From NCBI RefSeq assembly GCF_020539865.1, contig NZ_JAJBQV010000006.1, positions 1 to 64,000 on the forward strand: a DNA stretch of 64,000 bases, given 5' to 3'. The stretch is from Megasphaera elsdenii (GTDB lineage: Bacteria; Bacillota; Negativicutes; Veillonellales; Megasphaeraceae). Under the pieces are notes generated by a model that worked only from the letters and a program-made list of their open reading frames with translations, had not been told where the DNA came from and did not search any database. This document shows positions 54,630 to 64,000 of the stretch, one piece after another; position 1 is the stretch's first letter; every line of letters begins with the position of its first letter. The position numbers were made by a program, and so were the translations under genes.

Positions 54630-55243
54630 TGAATACCTTTACTTATGGCATGATCCGCAAGATTTTTAATGTCGCTACTTACGGCGTCCTGGGCATGGAA
54701 GTCATTGGCGAAGAGAACATTCCTGAAAAAGGGCCGTTCCTTGTCGTCTGCAATCATGCCAGCAATTTCGATCCGCCCCTGCTGGGGACGGCTATGCGCC
54801 ATCATCTGATTCATTTCATGGCCAAAGAGGAATTATTCCGCAACCCCCTCATGGGCTGGTTCCTGCGCTATGTCCATACCTTTCCGGTCCACCGCGGCCA
54901 CATCGACCGCAAAGCCGTCATCGAGTCCTTCCGGGTCTTGAAGAGCGGCGAGGTCCTGGGAATCTTTCCTGAAGGAAAGCGGACGCGGGGCGGCAAAGTC
55001 GGGCCGTTCCATGAAGGCTTTGCCGGTATCGCCATCAAGGCCAAGGTGCCGGTCTTGCCGGTGGCTATCGTCAATTCCGAATTCTTGCCGAAAAAGACCG
55101 GACCTGTCCGGGTCATCTTTGGCAAGCCCGTCCAGGCGCCGCTGGGAAAGGCGTCGGATCGCGACTTAGTCAAAGGTTTTTCCGACGAAATTCGCGATAT
55201 TATCATAGCTATGCAAAATCAGTATAAAGGGGACGCAAAATGA
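54626..55243 (+). CDS. plsC: 1-acyl-sn-glycerol-3-phosphate acyltransferase
   Basis: PlsC makes phosphatidic acid for phospholipids. The 205-residue protein shows the catalytic NHASNFDPPLL (H-x4-D) near residue 48, FPVHRGHIDRKAV, and the substrate-binding FPEGKRTRGG near 115. Tandem ATGs occur at 54626 and 54629 after AAGGAGCGAGG, overlapping the cmk stop. It overlaps ispH by 4 bases. Confidence 0.95.
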   Translation: MMNTFTYGMIRKIFNVATYGVLGMEVIGEENIPEKGPFLVVCNHASNFDPPLLGTAMRHHLIHFMAKEELFRNPLMGWFLRYVHTFPVHRGHIDRKAVIESFRVLKSGEVLGIFPEGKRTRGGKVGPFHEGFAGIAIKAKVPVLPVAIVNSEFLPKKTGPVRVIFGKPVQAPLGKASDRDLVKGFSDEIRDIIIAMQNQYKGDAK

Positions 55244-57198
55244 AAGTAACTCTCGCCGCAGCCTGTGGCTTTTGCTATGGCGTGCGCCGGGCTGTCGAGC
55301 TTGCGGGCAAGGCCGAAAATGGGACTCATACCTTGGGACCCATCATCCACAATCCGCAAGTTGTCGGGCGTTTAGCCGCTCAGGGCGTATCGCCGGTCGA
55401 TTCGCTGGATGCCGTCGACAAGGGGGCTGTCGTCTTGATACGCTCTCACGGAGTCGGCCCGGAAGTCTATGAACAGGCCGTTCAAAAAGAACTAAAAGTC
55501 ATAGATGCGACGTGTCCACACGTCAAAAAAGCCCAACAAGACGCTAAAAACATCGTCGAAAAGGGTGAAAAACTCATAATAGTAGGAGAAAAATCCCATC
55601 CTGAAGTAATTAGCATTTCACAATGGGGGGCAAATCGTGCTATTATAATAGATAGGGAAGAAGAAGCTGAAAAAATTCCCTTTTGCGATTCTATGGGAGT
55701 CGTTGTCCAGACGACGTTCTCTCAAGAGCAATTCAAGCGTATCGCCGCTATCCTGCAACGAAAGACCAATCATCTCGATGTGCATATGACCATATGCACG
55801 GCGACGCAACAGCGTCAGCAGGCAGCGATAGAACTGGCAGGCCATGTGGACGCCATGATCGTCATTGGCGGTAAGAACAGCGCCAACACAGGCCGCCTCG
55901 CGCAGGTATGCCGTGAACAGGATTGCCCGACATACCACATCGAAACAGCAGCCGAATTGGATACGGCCTGGTTCCGTGGTATGAATCATATAGGCATTAC
56001 AGCCGGCGCTTCCACGCCGGATTGGATAATACAGGAGGTTGTTAAGATTATGGAAAATTTGCAAGCTGAAGGCACAGAAGTAATGAGTGAAGAATTGTTG
56101 GACAAGTATGACTATGAAGAAAATCCAAAGAAAGGTGACGTGGTCAAAGGCACGGTTATTTCTGTGAATGATGATGCTGCCTATGTTTCCATCGGTACGA
56201 AAGCAGAAGCAATCCTGCCGAAAAAGGAAATGGCTGTTCCCGCTCCGGAAAAAGCAAGTGACTTTGTCAAAGTCGGCGACGAACTGACTGTTGAAATCGC
56301 CAACAACATCAAAGAAGAAGGAGCTATTGTCGTTTCCCTCGTCAAGATGAAAAAAGTCGAAGACTGGAAAGAAGTCCGCGATGCTTTTGAAAACGACCAG
56401 CTCGTCGAATGTACAGGTAAAGAAACGAACAAGGCTGGCCTTGTCGTTTCCATCAAATCCTTGCGTGGTTTCATTCCCCTTTCCCAGGGCGATATTAAAT
56501 TCGTTAAGTCTTTGGACTATCTCGTAGGCCAGACCTTCCAGGTCAAAGTCATCGACATCGACGAACACAAGAACCGCCTCGTCCTTTCCCGCAAAGCCGT
56601 TCTCGAAGCAGAACGCGAAGCTAAACGCGAAGAAGCCCTCAAACATATTGAAGAAGGCGCTGTTCTCGAAGGCACGGTCGTCAAAATCATGCCCTATGGT
56701 GCATTCATCGATCTCGGCGGCGTAGAAGGCCTGCTCCACATTTCCGACATTTCCTGGAAACGCATCAGCTCTGTCGATGCTGTTCTCCATACGGGTGAAA
56801 AACTCCAGGTCCTCGTTCAGAAATTCGATAAAGAACGGAATCGTATTTCCTTGTCCTTGAAAGCCCTCCAGAAGAACCCCTGGATTGCTGCTATCGAAAA
56901 ATTCGAAGTCGGCGATATCGTTAAAGGCGAAGTCAAGAAGCTCCTGCCTTTCGGCGCTATCTTGGCCATCGATCCGGAATTACAGGGCTTGCTCCACATT
57001 TCCGAATTGACGGAAAAACGCGGCGTTGCTGTCAAAGACCTGGTCAACATCAGCGATGTCATGAACGTCAAGATCATCGGCATCGATACGGATAAGAAAA
57101 AGATTTCTCTCAGCGTCTTGGCCATTCAGAAAGATGAAGAAGAACAGGAAGTTCGCAACTATCTCGATAACCAGGATAAAGAAGAAGAAAACAACTAA
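55240..57198 (+). CDS. ispH: IspH fused to ribosomal protein S1 domains
   Basis: The 652-residue protein joins two activities. Residues 1-283 are HMBPP reductase, the last step of the MEP isoprenoid pathway, with iron-sulfur ligands Cys12, Cys92 and Cys186 in CGFCYGVRRAV, IDATCPHVKKA and MTICTATQQRQ. Residues about 300-640 hold four S1 RNA-binding repeats (KGDVVKGTVISVNDDAAYVSI, ECTGKETNKAGLVVSIKSL, EGTVVKIMPYGAFIDLGGVE, KGEVKKLLPFGAILAIDPEL). No stop or frame change separates them. Fusions of this kind are known in Clostridia and Negativicutes. Confidence 0.96.
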   Translation: MKVTLAAACGFCYGVRRAVELAGKAENGTHTLGPIIHNPQVVGRLAAQGVSPVDSLDAVDKGAVVLIRSHGVGPEVYEQAVQKELKVIDATCPHVKKAQQDAKNIVEKGEKLIIVGEKSHPEVISISQWGANRAIIIDREEEAEKIPFCDSMGVVVQTTFSQEQFKRIAAILQRKTNHLDVHMTICTATQQRQQAAIELAGHVDAMIVIGGKNSANTGRLAQVCREQDCPTYHIETAAELDTAWFRGMNHIGITAGASTPDWIIQEVVKIMENLQAEGTEVMSEELLDKYDYEENPKKGDVVKGTVISVNDDAAYVSIGTKAEAILPKKEMAVPAPEKASDFVKVGDELTVEIANNIKEEGAIVVSLVKMKKVEDWKEVRDAFENDQLVECTGKETNKAGLVVSIKSLRGFIPLSQGDIKFVKSLDYLVGQTFQVKVIDIDEHKNRLVLSRKAVLEAEREAKREEALKHIEEGAVLEGTVVKIMPYGAFIDLGGVEGLLHISDISWKRISSVDAVLHTGEKLQVLVQKFDKERNRISLSLKALQKNPWIAAIEKFEVGDIVKGEVKKLLPFGAILAIDPELQGLLHISELTEKRGVAVKDLVNISDVMNVKIIGIDTDKKKISLSVLAIQKDEEEQEVRNYLDNQDKEEENN

Positions 57199-57206
57199 GG
57201 TTTCAC

Positions 57207-57245
57207 AAAAAGGGGATAGCCGGGCTCTACCGGTTATCCTTTTTT
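57207..57245 (+). terminator. Terminator after ispH-rpsA
   Basis: GGGGATAGCCGG (57212-57223) pairs with CCGGTTATCC (57230-57239, one G-T) across loop GCTCTA and is followed by six or more Ts; As precede the stem. Confidence 0.88.
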
Positions 57246-57267
57246 CGTCTATAGAAAGGATTCTGCC

Positions 57268-58599
57268 ATGTACAAACCCTTAGTCGCTGTCGTCGGGCGT
57301 CCGAACGTCGGCAAATCGACGCTCTTCAATGCCATCGTCAAGAAGCGCATTTCCATCGTCGAAGACATTCCCGGCGTGACGCGCGACCGCATTTATTTCG
57401 ATGCCGAATGGCTCGGCCAGGAATTTACCATGATCGATACGGGCGGTATCGAATTCGTCGATTCAGATAACCATATCTTTACCAGTATGCGTTATCAAGC
57501 TGAACTGGCCATCCGCGAAGCCGACGTCATCCTCTACGTTGTCGACGGCAAAGTCGGTGTCCAGCCTCAGGATGAAGAAATTGCCCACATCCTCCGCTCG
57601 TGCGGCAAGCCGGTCATCCTGGTCGTCAACAAAATCGACAGCGTCGAACAAGAAATGAACATCTACGAATTTTACAGCCTCGGTTTAGGCGACCCTATCG
57701 GCGTCTCGGCTGTCAACTTGATGAACCTCGGCGACCTTCTCGATGAAGTCTTGAAGTACATCAAGAAAGTCCCAGCTATGGATGATGACGACGAAGCTAT
57801 CCACATTGCCCTCGTCGGGCGTCCGAACGTCGGCAAGTCGTCTTTGACGAATGCCCTCTTAGGACAGGAACGAGTCATCGTCAGCAACGTGCCGGGAACG
57901 ACGCGCGATTCCATAGATACCCACTGGTCCTACGAAGGGACGGATTTCGTTCTCATCGATACGGCTGGCATGCGTCGCAAGGCCAAAATCGATATGCCTG
58001 TCGAACGCTATAGCGTCGTCCGGGCCCTGCGCGCTGTCGACCGCTCGGATATCGCCGTCTTGGTCATCGATGCAACAGAAGGTGTGACCGAACAGGATAC
58101 AAAAATCGCCGGTTACGTCCATGAAGCCGGTAAGGGCTGCATCATCGTCGTCAATAAGTGGGACCTCGTTGAAAAGGACAGCAAGACGAGCCATAAATTT
58201 GAAGAAGACATCCGCCGCGAACTGGCTTTCCTCCAGTATGCGCCGATCCTCTTCGCTTCGGCCCTGACTAAACAGCGCATCAACCGCCTGGCCGATATGG
58301 TCAAGTTCGTCTCAGAACAGCAGCACATGCGCGTGTCGACGAGCGTCCTCAACGAACTCATCGAAGATGCCCAGCTGACCAATCCGCCGCCGGCCAAGGG
58401 CGGCAAGCTGCTCAAAATCTATTACATGACCCAGGCTTCGGTCCAGCCGCCGACGTTCATCCTCTTCGTCAACGAACCGCAGCTCATGCATTTCTCGTAC
58501 CTGCGCTTTTTAGAAAACCGCCTGCGCGAAACCTTCGGCTTTGAAGGGACGCCGATCCGGCTCATCCTGCGCGGAAAGAAAGATGGTGAAAGCCTATGA
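57268..58599 (+). CDS. der: Ribosome-assembly GTPase Der (EngA)
   Basis: Der has two GTPase domains in tandem and acts in 50S ribosome assembly. The 443-residue protein has GRPNVGKSTLFN near residue 10 with DTGGIEF and NKID, and a second set GRPNVGKSSLTN near 185 with DTAGMRRKAK and NKWDLVEKD, followed by the C-terminal KH-like domain. AGAAAGGA precedes the ATG. It overlaps plsY by 4 bases. Confidence 0.97.
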   Translation: MYKPLVAVVGRPNVGKSTLFNAIVKKRISIVEDIPGVTRDRIYFDAEWLGQEFTMIDTGGIEFVDSDNHIFTSMRYQAELAIREADVILYVVDGKVGVQPQDEEIAHILRSCGKPVILVVNKIDSVEQEMNIYEFYSLGLGDPIGVSAVNLMNLGDLLDEVLKYIKKVPAMDDDDEAIHIALVGRPNVGKSSLTNALLGQERVIVSNVPGTTRDSIDTHWSYEGTDFVLIDTAGMRRKAKIDMPVERYSVVRALRAVDRSDIAVLVIDATEGVTEQDTKIAGYVHEAGKGCIIVVNKWDLVEKDSKTSHKFEEDIRRELAFLQYAPILFASALTKQRINRLADMVKFVSEQQHMRVSTSVLNELIEDAQLTNPPPAKGGKLLKIYYMTQASVQPPTFILFVNEPQLMHFSYLRFLENRLRETFGFEGTPIRLILRGKKDGESL

Positions 58600-59219
58600 T
58601 GATTGGTATCCTCTGCCTGGTACTGGCCTATATCGCAGGGTCCTTCCCAAGCGGTTTGGTCATCGGTAAGACCTTATATCATACGGACCCTAGGGATTAC
58701 GGCAGCCATAACACCGGGGCGACCAATGCCTATCGCGTCTTCGGCGCCGTCGGCGGTCTGTTGGTCCTCATCTGCGATGTCGCCAAGGGAATGCTCGGCG
58801 TCTACCTCGGCCAGGTCGCCAGCCAGTCCGGTCTGGGTAGTGCAGACGCGCAGATCTACTTCATGATTGCCGGCGGCTTGCTGGCCATCATTGGCCATTC
58901 GTGTTCGATTTTCCTCAAGTTCAAAGGCGGTAAGGGCGTCGCTACGGGCTTGGGTATCATCTTGTTCCTGGCTCCGTGGGAAACGCTCATCGTCTTCTGC
59001 GTCTGGGCTGTCATCGTCGCCTTGACGCGCATCGTGTCCCTCGGTTCCATCATAGCGGCCATCTTGGTTCCTATTACTATGTTCTTGTTCCATGAACCGC
59101 TGCCGCTGACTATTTTCGGTTTGCTGGCAGCCCTGCTAGTCGTCGTGCGCCATAAAGATAACATCATCCGCCTCGTGCACGGCAAGGAACTGAAGGTCGA
59201 ACGAATTAAGAAAAAATAG
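58596..59219 (+). CDS. plsY: Acyl-phosphate glycerol-3-phosphate acyltransferase
   Basis: PlsY makes lysophosphatidic acid from acyl phosphate at the membrane. The 207-residue, five-segment protein has the three family motifs GSFPSGLVIGK, GSHNTGATNAYR and GHSCSIFLKFKGGKGVATGLG. Tandem ATGs (58596/58599) overlap the der stop. Together with plsC upstream it supplies phosphatidic acid synthesis. Confidence 0.96.
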   Translation: MMIGILCLVLAYIAGSFPSGLVIGKTLYHTDPRDYGSHNTGATNAYRVFGAVGGLLVLICDVAKGMLGVYLGQVASQSGLGSADAQIYFMIAGGLLAIIGHSCSIFLKFKGGKGVATGLGIILFLAPWETLIVFCVWAVIVALTRIVSLGSIIAAILVPITMFLFHEPLPLTIFGLLAALLVVVRHKDNIIRLVHGKELKVERIKKK

Positions 59220-59220
59220 A

Positions 59221-59248
59221 TTGATATGTACTAAAAAACGTGTATAAT
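59221..59248 (+). promoter_or_regulatory. Promoter for rsmD-coaD
   Basis: TTGATA (59221-59226), 16 bp, TATAAT (59243-59248) directly follows the plsY stop and precedes rsmD by 25 bp. Confidence 0.7.
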
Positions 59249-59273
59249 TAACTATGTACGAGCAGGTGATCCT

Positions 59274-59831
59274 ATGAGAATCATATCTGGCAGTGCCAGA
59301 GGACGGGTCCTGAAATCTCCGAAAGGGATGCTGACCCGGCCGACGTTGGACCGTACGAGGGAAAGTCTCTTCAATATCCTGGAAAACAGCGGCGGCCTGC
59401 GCGGTGCTGCTGTTCTCGATATCTTTGCCGGTACGGGTGCCCTTGGCTTGGAGGCGCTGAGCCGCGGTGCGGCATCGGCCGTCTTCATCGACCATTACAC
59501 GCAGCAGCTCATCCGCCAGAATGCAGCCCTTTGCGGCTTTGCAGACTGCGTCGAAGTGCTGCGGCTTAATTCGGCCAAAGCCCTGGCACGGTTGCAGGGA
59601 CGCAAATTTGATTATATCTTTGCGGACCCGCCGTATAATAAAAATTTGGTGAACGATACAATCGCTTTGATAGGTGAATACGATTTGCTGGCTCCGGGAG
59701 GACTGATCCTGATGGAATATAGCCGGAATGAAGGTATAACGGAGAGCCCATTGTATGAGGTCATCAGAGAAAAATCCTATGGGAAAGACACGCGGATCGC
59801 TTTTATCCGCCGTCGTCAGGAAGGAGTCTAG
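59274..59831 (+). CDS. rsmD: 16S rRNA (guanine-966 N2)-methyltransferase
   Basis: A 185-residue SAM-dependent methyltransferase: RIISGSARGRVLKSP at the N-terminus, the SAM site DIFAGTGALGLEALSRGA near residue 45 and the catalytic FADPPYN near 120. GAGCAGGTGATCCT precedes the ATG. The rsmD-coaD pair is widely conserved. Confidence 0.95.
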   Translation: MRIISGSARGRVLKSPKGMLTRPTLDRTRESLFNILENSGGLRGAAVLDIFAGTGALGLEALSRGAASAVFIDHYTQQLIRQNAALCGFADCVEVLRLNSAKALARLQGRKFDYIFADPPYNKNLVNDTIALIGEYDLLAPGGLILMEYSRNEGITESPLYEVIREKSYGKDTRIAFIRRRQEGV

Positions 59832-59834
59832 AAA

Positions 59835-60326
59835 GTGCGAATCGGTATTTGTCCTGGCAGTTTTGATCCTGTCACCAACGGACACATTGACATTTTTGAA
59901 CGGGGTAGCCAGCTTGTTGACAAGCTCATCGTCGCTGTCTTTGAGAACCCGTCGAAGAAGCCCTTGTTCTCGATGGCAGAACGGGAAGAGATGTTGCGGG
60001 AAACGACGAAACACATTCCCAACATCGAAGTCGTCAGCTTCCATGGCCTGCTCAACGAATATGCCATCGAACACGGTGCGACTATCATCATCCGTGGCCT
60101 GCGTGCCCTGAGCGATTTTGAATACGAATTCCAGCGGGCCTTGCTCATGAAGAAAGTAGAACCGCGTATCGAAACGGTATTCATCATGACGAGTACCCAT
60201 TATTCCTATATCAGCTCGACGGGTATCCGCGAACTGGCCTGCTTCGGCGGCAAGCTCGACGATATGGTTCCCGATTATGTCGAACAAAAACTGAAAGAGA
60301 AGTTTGCAGACAAGTACAATGCTTAG
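59835..60326 (+). CDS. coaD: Phosphopantetheine adenylyltransferase
   Basis: CoaD makes dephospho-CoA in coenzyme A synthesis. The 163-residue protein has PGSFDPVTNGHIDIFERG, RGLRALSDFEYEFQRALLM and ISSTGIRELA. It starts with GTG 59835 after AGGAAGGAG, 3 bases after the rsmD stop. Confidence 0.97.
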   Translation: MRIGICPGSFDPVTNGHIDIFERGSQLVDKLIVAVFENPSKKPLFSMAEREEMLRETTKHIPNIEVVSFHGLLNEYAIEHGATIIIRGLRALSDFEYEFQRALLMKKVEPRIETVFIMTSTHYSYISSTGIRELACFGGKLDDMVPDYVEQKLKEKFADKYNA

Positions 60327-60339
60327 GAGTGGAGAATAC

Positions 60340-60816
60340 ATGAATTCGGATAAACTGTTAGAAGATTTGGAAAGTTTGGTAATGAACGCCTCGAAGATGC
60401 CTTTTACCAATAAGAAGATGGTCGAAGAAGAAGAAATCCTTCAGATCATCGACGATTTGAAAGAATCCATGCCGGCCGAATTGGAACAGGCCAAGAAAGT
60501 CTTGTCCGAAAAAGATAAGATTATTTCCGATGCCCAGCATCATGCTGAAAGCATGGTTGCCCAGGCTAAGGATTATATTGCCAAATTGACAGAAGAAAGC
60601 GAACTGGTACGGCAGGCTCAGGAACATGCCAACCAAATCATCCAGAATGCCAACGATTCGTCGGAACAGCTGAAGAACAGCTCCATTACCTATGCCGGCG
60701 ATGTCCTCAAATACGTTGAATCGACATTGGAAAAGACCTTGTCCAGCATCCAGCAGAACCGCGAAAGCCTGCTCAAGAATAACGGACAACAGGATGACAA
60801 GCCGGATCAGCAGTAA
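60340..60816 (+). CDS. Small coiled-coil protein next to coaD (ATPase subunit-like)
   Basis: A 158-residue, charged and almost wholly helical protein with no signal or membrane segment (LEQAKKVLSEKDKIISDAQ, then HANQIIQNANDSSEQL). It resembles the coiled-coil proteins beside coaD in many Firmicutes that are annotated as V-ATPase subunit H-like or DivIVA-like; the function is unknown. ATG 60340 follows TAGGAGTGGAG; the frame is open further upstream inside coaD. Confidence 0.8.
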   Translation: MNSDKLLEDLESLVMNASKMPFTNKKMVEEEEILQIIDDLKESMPAELEQAKKVLSEKDKIISDAQHHAESMVAQAKDYIAKLTEESELVRQAQEHANQIIQNANDSSEQLKNSSITYAGDVLKYVESTLEKTLSSIQQNRESLLKNNGQQDDKPDQQ

Positions 60817-60832
60817 CCATGGCTTATACGAG

Positions 60833-60876
60833 AGGGACTGTCGCATGAAAGTTATCATGCGAAGTCCCTTTTTTTA
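60833..60876 (+). terminator. Terminator after the coaD operon
   Basis: AGGGACTGTCGCATGA (60833-60848) pairs with TCATGCGAAGTCCCT (60855-60869), with a small internal bulge, followed by a run of Ts. Confidence 0.9.
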
Positions 60877-60904
60877 TCCGCACGGCGGGTAGATAGGAGG
60901 TACT

Positions 60905-61714
60905 ATGAACGAAATTACGTCCCGCGACAACCAGTGGGTCAAGATGGCTTGTTCCCTTAAGCAGAAGAAAGGCCGCCAGGCCCATCAGCGCGTCTTCGTC
61001 GAAGGATTGCGGGTCATTGCCGACGCAGCGGCCATGGCTATTCCCGATGCCATCTGCTTCGTCTCGGAAAAGGGGAGGGACCTGGCTGACTTTGAAGCCC
61101 TCTATGCTAGAGGCCTCGAGCTGGGCTGGACTTTTTATGCCGTCACAGACAGTGTCTACGACAAGCTGAAAGATACCAGGACGCCTCAAGGGTTGGCGGC
61201 TATGCTGCCCTTTTTTGCCTACACTTTTGACAGCTTGCCGGCTATTGCGCCGGAAAAGGCCGTTCTCTATCTGCGCTCCATCCAGGACCCGGGTAATCTG
61301 GGGACGATCCTGCGCACGGCTGCCGCTGCCAACGCCGGTGCAGTCCTGCTCAGTGAAGGCAGTGTCGACGTCTACAATGACAAGACCATCCGCAGTGCTA
61401 TGGGGGCCATCTTCAAGATTCCTGTCGTCCAGGACGTGACCGATGAGCAGCTGGACCAGTTCTGTGCCGACGAGGACCGCCAGGTCTATGGGACGGCTCC
61501 GGAAGGGACCGTCTCTTATATCGATGCCGACTATGGTCAGCCTGTCATCTTGGCCTTTGGCAACGAAGGCAACGGCTTGCCTGGCTCTTTCCTGGACTGC
61601 TGCGATGATGTCCTGACCATCCCGATGCGTCCCGATACGGAATCGCTGAATCTGTCCATGTCGGTCGGCATTGTCTTATATAAGGCATGGGAAAAAAATG
61701 GTTTTAAGGAGTAA
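60905..61714 (+). CDS. SpoU/TrmH-family RNA 2'-O-methyltransferase
   Basis: A 269-residue SPOUT enzyme. The N-terminal substrate-binding domain (SRDNQWVKMACSLKQKKGRQAHQRVFVEGLRV) precedes the knotted catalytic domain with YLRSIQDPGNLGTILRTAAA near residue 120, AFGNEGNGLPGS near 220 and IPMRPDTESLNLSMSVGIVLY. The exact rRNA or tRNA target is not clear. TAGGAGG precedes the ATG. It is 2 bases before larB. Confidence 0.92.
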   Translation: MNEITSRDNQWVKMACSLKQKKGRQAHQRVFVEGLRVIADAAAMAIPDAICFVSEKGRDLADFEALYARGLELGWTFYAVTDSVYDKLKDTRTPQGLAAMLPFFAYTFDSLPAIAPEKAVLYLRSIQDPGNLGTILRTAAAANAGAVLLSEGSVDVYNDKTIRSAMGAIFKIPVVQDVTDEQLDQFCADEDRQVYGTAPEGTVSYIDADYGQPVILAFGNEGNGLPGSFLDCCDDVLTIPMRPDTESLNLSMSVGIVLYKAWEKNGFKE

Positions 61715-61716
61715 TT

Positions 61717-62394
61717 ATGGAAGAAAATAAGGAAACCCTTGATTTAGGCTTTGCTAAACTGGATTTGCAACGTGAACAGCGCTGTGGCTTCCCGGAAGTG
61801 GTCTACTGTGCCGGCAAGACCGTCGACCAATCGGTACGGATTTTAGACATCCTCATGGAGAAGTACGATAACGTCATCGGTACGCGGGCCGATAAGGCTG
61901 TTTACGATGCCCTGGTCGGACGCCATCCTGCTGCCCAATATGACGAACTGGCCCATATGGTCTATCAGCATAAGGACAAGAACGTCGTCAATGGCGACCG
62001 CCTCATTTCGGTCATCACCGCTGGGACGAGTGATATCCCCATTGCCGAAGAAGCCGCCTTGACGGCGGAAATTATGGGCAACCGCGTCGAACGCATCTAC
62101 GACGTCGGTGTCGCCGGCATCCACCGCCTTCTGGCTCGCGTCGATGATATCCGCCGGGCCAATGTCAACATCGTCGTCGCTGGCATGGAAGGGGCCTTGG
62201 CCAGCGTCGTCGGCGGCCTCGTCGATAAACCGGTCATCGCCGTGCCGACCAGCATCGGTTACGGTGCTAATTTCCATGGTTTGTCGGCCCTTCTGGCCAT
62301 GCTCAACAGTTGTGCTGCCGGCGTATCCGTCGTCAACATCGACAATGGCTTCGGCGCCGGCCGCTTGGCCGATACGATGAATCGCTTGAGGTGA
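61717..62394 (+). CDS. larB: Nickel pincer cofactor biosynthesis protein LarB
   Basis: LarB carboxylates nicotinic acid adenine dinucleotide at the start of nickel-pincer nucleotide synthesis, the cofactor of lactate racemase-type enzymes. The 225-residue protein matches the PurE-like family: LDLQREQRCGFPEVVYCAGKT, VITAGTSDIPIAEEAALTAE, and NVVVAGMEGALASVVGGLV-type core. It is slightly short of usual length at the N-terminus. AAGGAG precedes the ATG. larA and larE are not in the window. Confidence 0.93.
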   Translation: MEENKETLDLGFAKLDLQREQRCGFPEVVYCAGKTVDQSVRILDILMEKYDNVIGTRADKAVYDALVGRHPAAQYDELAHMVYQHKDKNVVNGDRLISVITAGTSDIPIAEEAALTAEIMGNRVERIYDVGVAGIHRLLARVDDIRRANVNIVVAGMEGALASVVGGLVDKPVIAVPTSIGYGANFHGLSALLAMLNSCAAGVSVVNIDNGFGAGRLADTMNRLR

Positions 62395-62399
62395 TGGAA

Positions 62400-62846
62400 A
62401 TGGAAACATTATGGCAGTTGGAAGCCAATATCGACGACATGAACCCGCAGAATATGGAATACGTCTTTTCGCTCATCCTGGACCAGGGCGCCAACGATGT
62501 CTGGGCCATGCCGATGATGATGAAGAAAGGCCGCATGGCGTCTATGCTCTGTGTCTTGTGCCGCCAGGACCTCATCGATACGCTCATCGGCGTCATCGTC
62601 AAGGAGACGACGTCCATTGGCGTCCGCTTCTTTCCCGTGACCCGCCTGGCTTGCGACAGGCTCATCACGACGGTCCGCGTCGATGGCCGCGACTTGCGCT
62701 GTAAAGTCTGCCGTTATGGCGGCCAAGTCGTCAATATCTCGGCAGAATACGATGATTGCCGGACGGCTGCCGCTGAGACAGGGACGCCCTTGAAAGATTG
62801 GCAGCGTAAAGTGAAGGAAGCGGCGTATCGGCAATTTGCGAAATAG
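62400..62846 (+). CDS. LarC C-terminal domain protein (LarC2-like), stand-alone
   Basis: The 148-residue protein corresponds only to the C-terminal part of LarC (DUF111): LWQLEANIDDMNPQNMEYV and AMPMMMKKGRMASMLCVL are typical of this half, which binds the cofactor precursor and CTP in LarC. LarC is a nickel insertase, and in Lactiplantibacillus its two parts are joined by a programmed frameshift. No N-terminal half is found in any frame between larB and this gene. ATG 62400 follows GAGG; ATG 62394 overlaps the larB stop. Confidence 0.85.
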   Translation: METLWQLEANIDDMNPQNMEYVFSLILDQGANDVWAMPMMMKKGRMASMLCVLCRQDLIDTLIGVIVKETTSIGVRFFPVTRLACDRLITTVRVDGRDLRCKVCRYGGQVVNISAEYDDCRTAAAETGTPLKDWQRKVKEAAYRQFAK

Positions 62847-62861
62847 AATGGGCGGAGAATA

Positions 62862-62890
62862 TTGTCAAAATACGATTGTCCATGTATAAT
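62862..62890 (+). promoter_or_regulatory. Promoter for the YdjC-type gene
   Basis: TTGTCA (62862-62867), 17 bp, TATAAT (62885-62890) lies 52 bp before the next start. Confidence 0.8.
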
Positions 62891-62942
62891 AGTCATTAAG
62901 CTCATTATGTAGTACGTCCTGAAAGGACGGGGAGTTTGCAAG

Positions 62943-64000
<1,058 letters not shown>

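Overview
The window is a chromosomal segment from a diderm Firmicute (Negativicutes). The gene content and order most resemble Megasphaera or another member of the Veillonellales; the genus is an inference. Two kinds of genes coexist here. Outer-membrane machinery is present (BamA, TamB, TolC, MlaEFD, three Skp/OmpH-like chaperones, LpxD, LpxL). So are Firmicute hallmarks: a T-box riboswitch, ScpA/ScpB, ribonuclease Y, a SpoIVB-type S55 peptidase, an IspH-ribosomal S1 fusion and 6S RNA beside rarA. Base composition looks balanced to moderately GC-rich. All but one gene lie on the + strand.

Layout. 1-2150: the 3' end of an IS200/IS605-type tnpB with its structured right end, then a phosphoethanolamine-transferase gene split by a run of seven Gs, where an eighth G would restore the frame. 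2150-7150: a serine regulon with a consensus promoter, a serine-specific (UCC) T-box leader, serC, serA, a histidine-phosphatase gene that probably supplies the phosphoserine phosphatase step, and serS. 7300-13230: glpX, murA, mreB, a tiny secreted biotinyl-like domain and an S55 peptidase. 13490-31460: an outer-membrane biogenesis cluster, mlaE-mlaF-mlaD (with a C-terminal beta-barrel), tolC, tamB, a sigma-70 family factor, a bitopic Pro-rich protein, bamA, an unknown envelope protein, three ompH/skp-like genes, lpxD and lpxL. 31530-34180: an XpaC-like/TelA pair and a convergent HAD phosphatase, the only minus-strand gene. 34250-44120: transketolase, 6S RNA, rarA, ftsK, a short rodZ, a YgiQ radical-SAM gene and an orphan solute-binding protein. 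44129-50008: rimO, cinA, recA, recX, rny. 50195-50617: five tRNAs (Asp, Phe, Gly, Cys, Leu). 50747-59219: scpA, scpB, rluB, a flavoprotein, cmk, plsC, ispH-rpsA, der, plsY. 59274-64000: rsmD, coaD, a coiled-coil protein, a SpoU methyltransferase, larB, a separate larC C-terminal domain, a YdjC-type deacetylase and the start of a sugar-nucleotide epimerase.

A dispersed GC-rich palindromic repeat (core GTAGGGGCCG...CGGCCCGCTTG) recurs between genes, and one copy lies in frame inside the ftsK linker. The points I consider most worth following are the phase-variable lipid A/envelope modification gene, the sigma factor plus membrane protein embedded between tamB and bamA with a candidate non-housekeeping promoter, the unknown envelope gene after bamA, the repeat translated inside FtsK, and the apparently leaderless scpA. 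No prophage, CRISPR array or integrative element is visible.
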